This document shows positions 5,792-14,321 of a stretch of DNA of 38,542 nt, piece after piece. Source of the DNA: Dehalococcoidia bacterium (GTDB lineage Bacteria; Chloroflexota; Dehalococcoidia; GIF9; AB-539-J10); NCBI GenBank assembly GCA_030605665.1, contig JAUWHW010000073.1, positions 1-38,542 on the forward strand, in the 5' to 3' direction. Both the position numbers and the translations under genes were made by a program. Numbering within the stretch: the first letter of the stretch is position 1; each line of letters begins with the position of its first letter. Below the pieces are notes generated by a model. It had not been told where the DNA came from, searched no databases, and was given only the letters and a program-made list of their open reading frames with translations.

Positions 5792-8500
5792 TTATTCACC
5801 ACCCCGCACCACCCCCTCCAAATCAATAAACCGCGCTCCCACCAGCCCACGGTATCTTTCGGGGTGGCAGGTAAGGATGAGTATCTGCAAGCGCTGGGCT
5901 GCCTCCTCCAGGACAGTCATCACGCGTGCCAGGCGGCCGGCGTCGGTGGCTGCCAGCACATCATCGAGAACCACTAGCTGGCGTTCGTTCTTAGCCAGCA
6001 CCTCTGCCAGTGCCAGGCGGGTGGCAAGATAAATCTGCTCCCGCTCGCCGCCGGAGACGTTGTCCAGTGCAACGGATTCCCCCAAGACCTCTGGAAGAAC
6101 GCGAGATGGCTCGAAGGACTCGCCGAGATGCAGTCGCCCCAGCCTTTCCCCGGCTATACGTTGCAAAGTCCGCGTCGCCGCCTCTTCCACAGACCCAGCC
6201 ACGGCTGCTAAAGCCTCCTCACGGCACTGCTTTACTGTTTCATACATAAGGCGAACAGCGTCCAGGCGCAGTTGCTCGCTCTCAATCTGCGATTTAAAGT
6301 TTGCCACTTCCTCCTCAGCCTGAGCCAGAACGGAATAAGTCCCCTGTGAGGAAAGCTGCCACATCCTTCCTTCCTCACTCTTCTCATCCTCCAGTGCTTT
6401 AATCGCAGCCTCGCCCACGGCTTCCAATTGCCTTTCGAGCTTATCTATCGCAATGGCAGGGTCGTCCCCGAATTCCGCAAGCTTTCTATCAGTTTCCTCA
6501 AGGCTTGCCCTTGCTCCATCCCATGAAAGTACCACCTCTCTTAACTTATTCTCCCGTTCCTCATCCGATTTACCATCGGCGGTGAGTTCAGCCAACCTGG
6601 ACTCCAGCAACTTAATCCGCCTCGATGTCTCCTCCAGCTTTGCGCTGGTTTGTGCCTTCTGCATCGCGATTGCAGTCAGTGCGGACTGTGCTATCTCCCA
6701 ACGATGCTCTGCTGTCTCTACTTTCTCTATAAATGAATCACGAACATGCAGCGCTGCCATCTTCAAAGTTTCGTCGTCAGGAGGAGCATCCTTCCAGTCA
6801 GGATGTGACTGGAGTATCCTCGCCATCGCCATCCTTGCCATGGAACACTCCCTTTCGATGTCCTCGACAGACTCTCCTGATAGCAGAGTCTTAAGCTGTG
6901 TCTCAGCCTCGGCGACTTTTTTGTCCAGTTGCTCGGCCTTTTCGCCGAGCAACTCCAGCTCCTCGATATTCGTAGCGCCAAAAGGCATAGTCAGTCTCTC
7001 AAATTCGCGCTCAGCAGCCGCCAGCTCGCTGCGGTGCTGCTCGATGGAGCCCGTAGGCCCCCAGGCGCGAAGGCGCGCCACACCCGGCAAATCCGCCACC
7101 ACTTCAGGAGAGCCTTTTACCCTGGCGGGAGTTCCGAGACGCAGCTCCATACTTCCCATTTCCTCCCCCTCAATAACCACAAGTGTGCCGTCCTTTTTTG
7201 AAGTGACCTCCAGCGTTATGAGGGCTGCGTCAATGCGCACCTGGGCTTCATCGCGCTCCCTTAAAGCCTTTCGTATAACTCTAAGCGTCCTTGCATCCGG
7301 AGACAGCAAGCCTGCGCGCTCCTTCTTGCACGCGGCAAGAGCTTCCTGTGCCTTTACGATATTCCCAATTTGCTTATCCAGGGTTGCTAGAGCTTTATTA
7401 TTCTCCAGATAACTATGTGCTTCCTCTGCAATCTTCTGCGCATCATCAACAGCTTTGCGTTCCTTTCGTATATCCTCCAGCGCGGCTTTCGCCTGGGCAT
7501 CCTCTTTCTCCCGACTTTCCATCTCACGCTGCTGCAGAGGCATAGCCTCCTTGAGCTTGTGAAGCGAATCTCCAGCCTCTTTGAATTCTTTCCTCGCCGA
7601 CTTGATTGCATCGAGATGGCTTTTCAGTTCACCATGCTGCGCCGTAGTTGCCTTCAATCGCTCCTCTCGCTGCTTTCTTTCCGAAGACAATAGCATGTAG
7701 GACTCGGCTCTGGAGCGAGTTTCTCCGAGTAGCTTCTTTGTAGCCTCCTCGTCATTTTTTGCTTGTGTTCTACAGGCACGCAGGTCCTCTATACGCCGCG
7801 CCGCTCCATCAAAAGCCTGCTGTTGTGAAAGGGCATCTGCTCTCTTGCCCATCGCCACTTGAAGCTCGTCCTTCAACCTGACCAGGGCGGGAGCACCCTT
7901 GCCCGACTTCAGCTTGCCGCCAGAAATAAAAAACTGGCCATAGACTTCTGCTACTCCCTTTTCCACAGGACCTGTGCCTGAAACTTGCGTTCCCAGCGAA
8001 GTCCTGATGTCGGCGATTACATCCCCGGAAAGCTCTTTAAATGCCAGGTCACCCTGCGGCGCCCAGAGCACCTGCGCCAGTCCCCAGTGTTCCAGGCGTG
8101 CCAGACCTTTCATCGGCGCATTTCTGGTAAGAATTACCCGCACTTTTTCATCGGCTTTGTTGTTTTCAGCCAGGGGGACAAACCGACCGTTTTCCTTCCT
8201 TTCGAGTCTTGATGTAGGATTATCCAGAAACCGCTTCATAATGCGGTAGTCCGTGCCATCGTGGGAAAATTCCACGGTAACCGTTGGAGCCAGCGAGCGC
8301 CCCCAAGGGCGTATTGCCGCCACCTCTTGCCCCCCAACCCTGTGCCAATCGAGAAGACCACGGAGCAGAGCCTCGAACAGCGTGGATTTTCCCGTGGCGT
8401 TGGGAGCATAAAGGACATTCAACCCTTCCTGGAAGGGGCCGACCTCCACAGACTCCACGAAGCAGCGCCACCCCGCAATACGCATTGACCTCAGTATCAT
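5792..8500 (-). CDS. sbcC: SbcC/Rad50-type SMC-like ATPase without a zinc hook
   Basis: A 902-residue protein with Walker A at residues 32-40 (APNATGKST), the ABC signature SGGERE near 816 and Walker B VVLDDVLAATD near 843, separated by long charged coiled-coil segments (about 210-400 and 490-800). This is the SbcC/Rad50 layout: head halves at both ends and an antiparallel coiled coil between. With SbcD it would form a nuclease that opens hairpins and blocked DNA ends. The hook position is unusual. No C-x-x-C is present anywhere. Instead residues ~421-485 form a short beta-rich, glycine-containing insert. The start overlaps the preceding sbcD reading frame by ATGA, so the two are translationally coupled. 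The gene ends just before the cassette array. Confidence 0.85.
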   Translation of the reverse strand: MILRSMRIAGWRCFVESVEVGPFQEGLNVLYAPNATGKSTLFEALLRGLLDWHRVGGQEVAAIRPWGRSLAPTVTVEFSHDGTDYRIMKRFLDNPTSRLERKENGRFVPLAENNKADEKVRVILTRNAPMKGLARLEHWGLAQVLWAPQGDLAFKELSGDVIADIRTSLGTQVSGTGPVEKGVAEVYGQFFISGGKLKSGKGAPALVRLKDELQVAMGKRADALSQQQAFDGAARRIEDLRACRTQAKNDEEATKKLLGETRSRAESYMLLSSERKQREERLKATTAQHGELKSHLDAIKSARKEFKEAGDSLHKLKEAMPLQQREMESREKEDAQAKAALEDIRKERKAVDDAQKIAEEAHSYLENNKALATLDKQIGNIVKAQEALAACKKERAGLLSPDARTLRVIRKALRERDEAQVRIDAALITLEVTSKKDGTLVVIEGEEMGSMELRLGTPARVKGSPEVVADLPGVARLRAWGPTGSIEQHRSELAAAEREFERLTMPFGATNIEELELLGEKAEQLDKKVAEAETQLKTLLSGESVEDIERECSMARMAMARILQSHPDWKDAPPDDETLKMAALHVRDSFIEKVETAEHRWEIAQSALTAIAMQKAQTSAKLEETSRRIKLLESRLAELTADGKSDEERENKLREVVLSWDGARASLEETDRKLAEFGDDPAIAIDKLERQLEAVGEAAIKALEDEKSEEGRMWQLSSQGTYSVLAQAEEEVANFKSQIESEQLRLDAVRLMYETVKQCREEALAAVAGSVEEAATRTLQRIAGERLGRLHLGESFEPSRVLPEVLGESVALDNVSGGEREQIYLATRLALAEVLAKNERQLVVLDDVLAATDAGRLARVMTVLEEAAQRLQILILTCHPERYRGLVGARFIDLEGVVRGGE

Positions 8501-8832
8501 GGTGAAACCTCTCTCACCAGAGCGTAGAGTTCCATGAGTGCTCGTGATGCTACCTCCGCAGAAGCACCAACAGGGCGCTCTCCTGAAAAGACAGGACTTG
8601 CCAGCTCCCGCAGCCTGGCACCAGCTTCACGTATAACTCCAGGGGGCAGGCTTGCCACCCAGCTATCATCATCGGGCGAAGGATAGAGATGCAAGTCATC
8701 CACATGATTACAAAGAAAGCGAGAGCTCAATATCTCCCCTATGTGAACCATTTCTCCACGGTCTTCTGCGGAGAGCAGCCCTCTTATACACAATTCAATA
8801 AGCACTGATGAGGGGTTTTCTATATCTTCAAT
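8497..8832 (-). pseudogene. sbcD: C-terminal part of SbcD, separated by an in-frame stop
   Basis: This stretch is in the same frame as the sbcD segment upstream and directly follows its TAA. It reads on as IEDIENPSSVLIELCIRGLL and ends with an ATGA overlap onto sbcC. A GTG at 8805 could start a 102-residue protein, but no ribosome site precedes it. Together with the upstream segment it would give 375 residues, the normal length for SbcD/Mre11 proteins, whereas 263 is short. I therefore read it as the capping/C-terminal domain of one SbcD interrupted by a nonsense codon. A separately translated small subunit is the alternative. Confidence 0.65.
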
Positions 8833-9624
8833 TTACTCCCGCAGGCGCAGGAGGTCTCCCCTGTCTCGAATATCTGCCTCGAGCTCCTGCCACATGAGAC
8901 CGCCAGTATGGACGGTAGTAATAACGGGCGCTGCGCCAGCGGATGGGATATCTACGATAAGGACGTTGCCGCTGTTCCTTTCCCCGAACTTCGTCGTCTC
9001 GTGAGTTCCGGAGTATGCCATACGCGCCACGCCATCCCCTCCAGAATAAATGGCTGTCGAGTGCCAGTGTCCCAGGGCAAGGTAATCCAGCCCTGACCTC
9101 AACGCCGCATTCCGTGGAATAGGATAATCCATCTCTCCCTGCTGGACTCCCTCCACTGTGCCATGCGCCATGCCGAGCTTAATTCCTGTCGCTTCGCCAG
9201 CGTGTATCCATGCCGTGGGGTCTTTGCCCGAGTGTTTCTCCCATATAGGGCAGGGGTAGAGGAGTCCACCGGGAATTTCCATGGGTTGCTCCTCATAAAG
9301 CACCTGTATGTTTTCCGCCGACTTCCAGGCAGGGTGTTCCCAGACAGAGCCGGGGGTGAAGAGGTCATGATTGCCAGGGATTATAAACACGGGGATATTC
9401 GAAGCGGCTAGAATATCAGCCGCCTTCTGCACCAGAATGCGGTCCACACCGTTATCCTCGAATGTATCTCCGGCAACGAGAATGAACTGTGCAGAATGAG
9501 CCTGAGCGGTCTCAACAACCCTCCTGGCAGCGAGGAAGCGCTCCTCACGAACGCGCGCTCCAACCTCGCCAACATGCGCAGCCTTCATCCCGAGCTGCCA
9601 GTCCGCCGTGTGAGGAAATTTCAT
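8833..9624 (-). CDS. sbcD: SbcD/Mre11-type metallophosphoesterase, catalytic domain
   Basis: A 263-residue reading frame with the Mre11 nuclease motifs in order: HTADWQLG (motif I, with Gln where many family members have His), AGDTFED, GNHD, AHGT and GHWH. These bind the two manganese ions of the SbcD/Mre11 exo- and endonuclease. The ATG at 9624 has a good GGAGGAAG site at 9632-9639. The frame stops at TAA 8833-8835, but the same frame continues with family-like sequence up to the sbcC start, so the protein seems truncated by one codon change. The ADWQLG variant also occurs, as I recall, in YhaO-like DNA-repair exonucleases, so it need not mean loss of activity. Confidence 0.82.
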   Translation of the reverse strand: MKFPHTADWQLGMKAAHVGEVGARVREERFLAARRVVETAQAHSAQFILVAGDTFEDNGVDRILVQKAADILAASNIPVFIIPGNHDLFTPGSVWEHPAWKSAENIQVLYEEQPMEIPGGLLYPCPIWEKHSGKDPTAWIHAGEATGIKLGMAHGTVEGVQQGEMDYPIPRNAALRSGLDYLALGHWHSTAIYSGGDGVARMAYSGTHETTKFGERNSGNVLIVDIPSAGAAPVITTVHTGGLMWQELEADIRDRGDLLRLRE

Positions 9625-9739
9625 CGCTTCACTTCCTCCAATCTATAGTTTAGCCCTTAAACACATTCGGTGTCCACAGGGGGTACTCGCTCAGCGATTG
9701 GATTGTATTGTCTCCGCGCCTTACCCGTGTGAGTGGAGT

Positions 9740-9770
9740 GAGATTGCCACGCCTTTGGCTCGCAATGACA
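9740..9770. repeat. Dispersed REP-like element, copy 1
   Basis: The minus strand reads TGTCATTGCGAGCC, a short spacer, then GGCAATCTC. A close relative with the same 31-base length and the same ends occurs at 23676-23706. Elements with TGTCATTGCGAG and AATCTC ends are, to my knowledge, widely dispersed in intergenic DNA of several environmental bacteria. The surrounding 9625-9871 holds nothing else I recognise. Confidence 0.6.
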
Positions 9771-9871
9771 GGGGAAAATACAGGATTGGCTTTACATGCT
9801 ATACTTCTGGCAGACAACTTTACCAGACATCGAGGGTGGAAGTTTGGCACATTCAATCGGTGGTATTAATC

Positions 9872-10330
9872 ATGGCAAAGCTGGTATATATCGCAGGGCC
9901 GCTGTTTTCCCAAGCCGAGAGGGCGTACCTTGGACTCATGGTGGATACTCTGGCAAGTGCCTCATCACTTGACCCCATATCCGATTTCTTTCTACCACAC
10001 CGCGACGCAGGTGAGCAGGGGAAGGGCTTAAGTCGAAAGGACATCTTTGAACTGAACTTGCAGCATCTGACATCATCAATCATAGTGGTAGGTCTACTGG
10101 ATGGCCAGGACACCGACAGCGGAACCTGCATCGAGCTTGGTTATGCCTATGCCAGGGGCAAGAAAATCTTCGGGCTACTTACTGACTTCCGAGCACATCA
10201 CTCTGTTGATATTGAGCCACATCGCCCCAATCTCATGGGCTGGGGAGTATGTGAAGAGGGTGGCACTCTCTTTGACGGCCTCAATCCCCTCACAGAAGCC
10301 TTCGCTGAATACCTGCGAACCCTCGGGTGA
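9872..10330 (+). CDS. Nucleoside 2-deoxyribosyltransferase family protein
   Basis: A 152-residue protein, the usual size for this family. It starts with VYIAGPLFSQAE (the nucleotide-binding loop) and holds DGQDTDSGTCIELGYAYA, which supplies the catalytic glutamate, followed by KIFGLLTDFR. Members move the deoxyribose between nucleobases or hydrolyse (deoxy)nucleotides such as dCMP or dUMP in salvage and pool cleaning. The frame is open further upstream, but the ATG at 9872 directly precedes the conserved motif and has a weak GGTGG site. It is the only plus-strand gene in the first 26 kb, so it is probably transcribed alone. The exact substrate is unknown. Confidence 0.85.
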   Translation: MAKLVYIAGPLFSQAERAYLGLMVDTLASASSLDPISDFFLPHRDAGEQGKGLSRKDIFELNLQHLTSSIIVVGLLDGQDTDSGTCIELGYAYARGKKIFGLLTDFRAHHSVDIEPHRPNLMGWGVCEEGGTLFDGLNPLTEAFAEYLRTLG

Positions 10331-10387
10331 AGGATTATCCCCTGAATTCCTCCCCTCACATGTTTCCAGGGTACAAAGCTGACTAAC

Positions 10388-12394
10388 TCAGCTTCTTTCC
10401 GACTTCATCCCGGCTTTCATGTTGCCCCTGGCTTCCTCAAACGCTCGTTCCATCACCTCAGCTTCGGCATAAAGCCTCTCCCATTCCTGGGTAAGCGATT
10501 TGGTATCCTGTTTTAATTTGCGATGTTGCTCAACAGCCTTCATAACCTGTGCGCTATCGCTATAATGGTTTGGGTCGGCAAACAGGCTCTCGGTTTCCTT
10601 GAATTGCAGCTCAAGATGGGAAAGCTCGGACTCTATTTCAGCAATACGCTTTTTTATGGAGGCGCTCTCCCGATAGTATTTGTTTCTGAGTTCACCTTCG
10701 GCTCGTTTGCGTCGGCGCAATGTATCCGCCGCCGAGACTTTTTTTCCAGCGTTGGCTTTTCTATACACGGTGGGTTCTGGACTTTCTCCCGCCGAATGTT
10801 CCTTCCAGTAGAGATAGCTGTCATAATCCCCCGGGAATACCTGAAGCCTGCCATTCCTCACCTCGATAATCTTGTTAGCAATCTGCCGAATCAGCGTGCG
10901 GTCATGCGTGATGAAGCACAGCGTGCCCTGATAGGCTTCCAGGGCATCGGTGAGTATCTCACGCGAGGCGATATCCAGGTGATTGGTGGGCTCGTCCATC
11001 AGCAGGAAATTCGCTGGCTGAGTCAACATTTTGGCTATTGCCAGTCGGCTTTTCTCTCCACCCGAGATGACGGATACCCTTTTAAATACATCATCGCCGC
11101 TGAACAGGAAGTTACCCAGGATTCCCCTGATTGTCTGTTCTGTTTCACTCGGAGCCACACGCCAGAGCTCAGCAAGGACGCTTTTTTCCAGATTAAGCAG
11201 CTCAAGCTGATACTGGGCATAATAAGCCATAGTCGCATTATATCCCAGCTTGCGCTCTCCTTTTTCGAAAGCAAGCACGCCAGCCAGAATTCTGAGCAGG
11301 GTCGTTTTCCCAGCGCCATTGTGACCCACTAGAGCTACCCTCTCCCCCCTATGCAAAGTTAGATTGAGGTCTTGATACACAACGTTCGCATTATACGCCT
11401 TGAAGATATGCTTAAGAGCGATGGCCTCTTCCCCGCTTCTAGGAGCCTCGGGGAAGGAGAAGTGCACCTTCTTCGTCGCTCTGGGAACTGCCACCCTTTC
11501 CATTTTTTCCAGCTTCTTAATTCGGCTCTGAGCCTGGGCTGCCTTGGTAGCCTTATAGCGAAACCGCTCAATGAAACGTGTCTCCCTTTTTATCTCCAGT
11601 TCCTGTCTCTTTGCCGTGGCTTCTCTGACCTCCATCTCCTTCTGCTGTGCCATGACAAAGCTATCATAGTTGCCATGGTGAAACACAACCCTGCCTTGCT
11701 CGATGGCCAATACCTTGCTGATCGCTCGATTCAAAAACGCCCGGTCGTGTGAGGTAACCAGCACCGCACCCTGGTAGCTTTTGAGGTAATTTTCGAACCA
11801 GATGAAGGATTCCAGATCCAGGTGGTTTGTCGGCTCATCGAGGAGCAGCAAATCGGGATTGAGCAGTAGAAGCCTGGACAATGCGGCACGCATCAGCCAT
11901 CCGCCGCTGAACTCATTCAAAGGACGGGAAAAGTCCGATTCCGCAAAGCCTAACCCAGAAAGGACAATTCTGGCCTCATGTTCGGAGCTATATCCGCCGG
12001 CCGCCTCAAATTGACTCTGAAGCTCGCCGAGCTCTCGCAGCAACTTTGCCGAATAGTCTCCACCCTCATCCTCAGCCAGAGCTTGGTGAATAACATCAAT
12101 ACGGTGCGCAATGCCACTTATCCTGGTTGAGGCGCTGGCGGCATAGTCGAGCAACCGCTGTGTGGAAGAAGGGCTGATATCCTGCTCCAGGTAACCTACG
12201 GTAGTCCCCTTCCGTATGCTGGCGCCACCCTCATCAGGGCTTACGCTTCCCGTGATGATCTGGAATAGCGTTGTCTTGCCCGAACCGTTCGGCCCAATAA
12301 CAGCTATTCTATCTCTGGCGCCGACGTGAAAGCTGACGCCGCTGAACACTGCCTGAGTTCCAAAGGACTTGGAGATATTTACGATATTCAGCAT
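10388..12394 (-). CDS. ABC-F family ATPase (ribosome-associated type)
   Basis: A 668-residue protein with two ABC ATPase domains and no membrane segments. Domain 1 has [14 protein letters not shown] and [11 protein letters not shown]. Domain 2 has [17 protein letters not shown] and [12 protein letters not shown] long charged linker between them contains the arginine-rich [15 protein letters not shown] segment, and the C-terminus is a coiled coil (about residues 570-650). This is the ABC-F pattern of EttA, Uup, YbiT and YdiF, which bind the ribosomal E site to aid translation or protect against antibiotics. The long coiled-coil tail points to a Uup- or YdiF-like member. It is not a transporter. 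Downstream of the gene I see no terminator. Confidence 0.9.
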   Translation of the reverse strand: MLNIVNISKSFGTQAVFSGVSFHVGARDRIAVIGPNGSGKTTLFQIITGSVSPDEGGASIRKGTTVGYLEQDISPSSTQRLLDYAASASTRISGIAHRIDVIHQALAEDEGGDYSAKLLRELGELQSQFEAAGGYSSEHEARIVLSGLGFAESDFSRPLNEFSGGWLMRAALSRLLLLNPDLLLLDEPTNHLDLESFIWFENYLKSYQGAVLVTSHDRAFLNRAISKVLAIEQGRVVFHHGNYDSFVMAQQKEMEVREATAKRQELEIKRETRFIERFRYKATKAAQAQSRIKKLEKMERVAVPRATKKVHFSFPEAPRSGEEAIALKHIFKAYNANVVYQDLNLTLHRGERVALVGHNGAGKTTLLRILAGVLAFEKGERKLGYNATMAYYAQYQLELLNLEKSVLAELWRVAPSETEQTIRGILGNFLFSGDDVFKRVSVISGGEKSRLAIAKMLTQPANFLLMDEPTNHLDIASREILTDALEAYQGTLCFITHDRTLIRQIANKIIEVRNGRLQVFPGDYDSYLYWKEHSAGESPEPTVYRKANAGKKVSAADTLRRRKRAEGELRNKYYRESASIKKRIAEIESELSHLELQFKETESLFADPNHYSDSAQVMKAVEQHRKLKQDTKSLTQEWERLYAEAEVMERAFEEARGNMKAGMKSERS

Positions 12395-12420
12395 AACGGC
12401 ATTGCCGCAAATTCACACAA

Positions 12421-12543
12421 CTACCAGTACCTCAACTTCTTCCGCAAATCTCTAGCTAAATCAGCAATCTCCCCCTTACAGTTAAGGCAATCCCCGCAAT
12501 AAAACCCACAATAAGCAATCAAATTCTCGTCCTGTTTGCTCAT
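12421..12543 (-). pseudogene. DUF3795-like protein, truncated after 40 residues
   Basis: An ATG at 12543 with a GGGAGGA ribosome site opens a 40-residue frame containing LIAYCGFYCGDCLNC and then ADLARDLRKKL, before a TAG. The cysteine-rich start matches DUF3795 proteins, which I recall as well over 100 residues with further cysteines. The rest is absent, since the ABC-F gene begins 27 bases after the stop. The gene appears cut short by a deletion, though a short functional peptide cannot be excluded. Confidence 0.6.
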
Positions 12544-12547
12544 CCTA

Positions 12548-12745
12548 CTATCCTCCCTTCTCCCTTTCATCAAACATATCCCCTGCAAGGATAACCGCCT
12601 CGGGCTTTTCTGCTATGACCTGGCTGATAACCTTGCTGAAATTCTTAAGCGAGATTTCGCCACGTGGAGACCTGTAGTTCTCGTCTCTAAAGCGCTCGGC
12701 TTGAATTAGAAGATGTGCATCGCTAAGGATGGCTATTCTGGACAT
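12548..12745 (-). pseudogene. Calcineurin-like phosphoesterase, N-terminal fragment
   Basis: A 65-residue frame beginning MSRIAILSDAHLL and ending after AVILAGDMFDE. This gives motifs I (D-x-H) and II (GDxxD) of the metallophosphoesterase fold, but the later GNHE and GHxH motifs are missing. The stop codon is 4 bases before the DUF3795 fragment, so two amputated 5' gene ends lie side by side. It could not form a full active site as it stands. Confidence 0.65.
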
Positions 12746-13036
12746 AGTTTATTTTAACTTAATTGCCTGCTCATTTTTGTTTCAGTATATCACATGGCAA
12801 ATGGAGTGAGATCGCCTCGGGGAGGCGAGGGGAATTCAAGAATTGGGAGCGCTCTGCCCCAAACCGCTGCTAGATGGTGCTACGTTATCCTTTTATCTTA
12901 CAGTCATTCTAGTCGCTATTTAATTTGACATTCTGTGCGCAAACGAAATTGCCGAAGGCTGAATTGGGGGAAATCTTGATTTTCCTTTTTGCTCGCTGTG
13001 GTAGCTCTCAATACTGCATAGCGACGGCCTTCAACA
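12746..13036. other. Intergenic stretch with a REP-like hairpin
   Basis: Almost 300 bases with no credible gene. A small hairpin CGCCTC-GGG-GAGGCG at 12813-12827 follows GGAGTGAGAT, resembling one half of the dispersed element at 9740-9770. Nothing else could be named. Confidence 0.4.
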
Positions 13037-14092
13037 TTACGAACAATGGAGATATTCGTCGAGCAACTTTTTAATCTCATCTTCCCTACCATATAATTTC
13101 TCACTCAGGTCTTCATCGTTGTAGCTCTTAAGCTTTTTCACTATCCCATCAATTACCGTAGAAGAAAAGACACCGTTCCTCTGGTATATTTCACGATCTC
13201 TCAAAAGACTTTTGGCTGATTCCCAGCATGAGGCAGGTAGCTGAGGCAGTTTCTCCTGAATCCCCTTATGTTCAGAGGAAAAGATGTTTATATCCACATA
13301 GAGTTTATTAGCCACTTCCAACGCACCTCGCATCTCCAATCCATGTCGAGTGGCCACAGCTAGTCCAGCTAGTAGAAGATAAATGTTAGCCGAACCATCA
13401 GGACAGCGAAATTCTACCGTCTGCCTATCAATAAATCCCGAAGATTCTGTCCTCTCCTGTGGATTGGCATCTCTGGCCATATTCTTAACATTTATCCATC
13501 CTAAAGGAACCCTTACTAACACAGATCGGTTTCTATCACCCCAGCATATATTTGTTGGTGCTTCCTGCTGGGAGACTAATCTCAGATAAGAGGTAGGGAC
13601 AGTATTACCAAAGGCAGTCAGGGAAGGAGCCAGAGTTAGATAGCCAGCAATAGCCTTTTTGGCTATACTACTTAACCGGCTTCCTTCAATCATCATATTC
13701 TTCCCATCTTTGACCAATCTTGTGTGAATATGAAGACCACTACCGGCATGTCCAACCACAATCTTGGGGGCAAAACTGATGGTTACCCCATACTTATACC
13801 CCATCATCCTTAACATCCATTTGGCAATAACAATTTGTTCGGCGGCATCTTCTATAGGCACAGGAAGGAACTCAATCTCATGCTGCTCCATCTCATGGTC
13901 TTCTTCGCAAATATTGCCTACCTCGGAGTGACCATACTTTATTTTGCCTCCTGCCTGAGCAATAGCTTGCATAGCTTCACATCTCAATCTCTCCCATTTA
14001 GAAAATGGGGCAGACTCCTGGTAACCCCTCTGAGCCGTAATTGGATATAAACGCTGGCTATCATAAAAAACATAATATTCCAACTCCCCCAT
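13037..14092 (-). pseudogene. Second glutamine synthetase family protein, 3' part of a broken gene
   Basis: The frame from the ATG at 14092 gives 351 residues that begin inside the family fold (MGELEYYVF) and contain AGSGLHIHTRLVKDG, ICWGDRNRSVLVRVPLGW and TVEFRCPDGSANIYLLLAG, the nucleotide- and glutamate-binding segments of glutamine synthetase. It is only distantly like the glnA next door. Matching upstream sequence continues in a different frame (14292-14104). Restoring one T near 14105 would join them as STGLTLEAMGELEYY. The N-terminal beta-grasp part is absent here. No ribosome site suits the ATG. I read this as the 3' portion of a frameshifted, 5'-truncated gene. Confidence 0.75.
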
Positions 14093-14103
14093 AGCCTCGA
14101 GAG

Positions 14104-14292
14104 TTAACCGGTGCTATTCTTCAATACCTCTTGCGCCTTTCTAACGATATTCTCTGGAGAGCTTGGTAGCCGAACCCCTTCACTTGTATAGTAAGAGCAA
14201 AGTATATCTACTGTGGGAATAGGAGAGAACGGGTTTACATAGGCAGTTTTATAGCGGGGAATAACATACAGATACTTGAGGCCGCATCGATA
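14104..14292 (-). pseudogene. Upstream fragment of the broken second glutamine synthetase gene
   Basis: An open stretch of 62 codons between two stops, with no start codon. It reads KYLYVIPRYKTAYVNPF, then IPTVDILCSYYTSEGV and ENIVRKAQEVLKN, which precedes the GELEYYVF segment in this glutamine synthetase family. It meets the downstream part at a one-base frameshift. Its left edge, next to the glnA terminus, has no family sequence, so the gene's first ~80 residues are lost at this place. Confidence 0.65.
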
Positions 14293-14321
14293 TTAGGTTA
14301 AAAGACTAGCCATTATAGTAT

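Noticed and set aside
6453..7412. A 319-residue serine- and alanine-rich frame antisense to sbcC
   Set aside because: Long antisense frames are expected opposite coiled-coil genes. The composition mirrors the Glu/Lys/Ala codons of sbcC, and no domain is visible.
10523..11332. A 269-residue frame antisense to the ABC-F ATPase gene
   Set aside because: The ABC-F motifs on the other strand are unambiguous, and the antisense protein has no recognisable motif.
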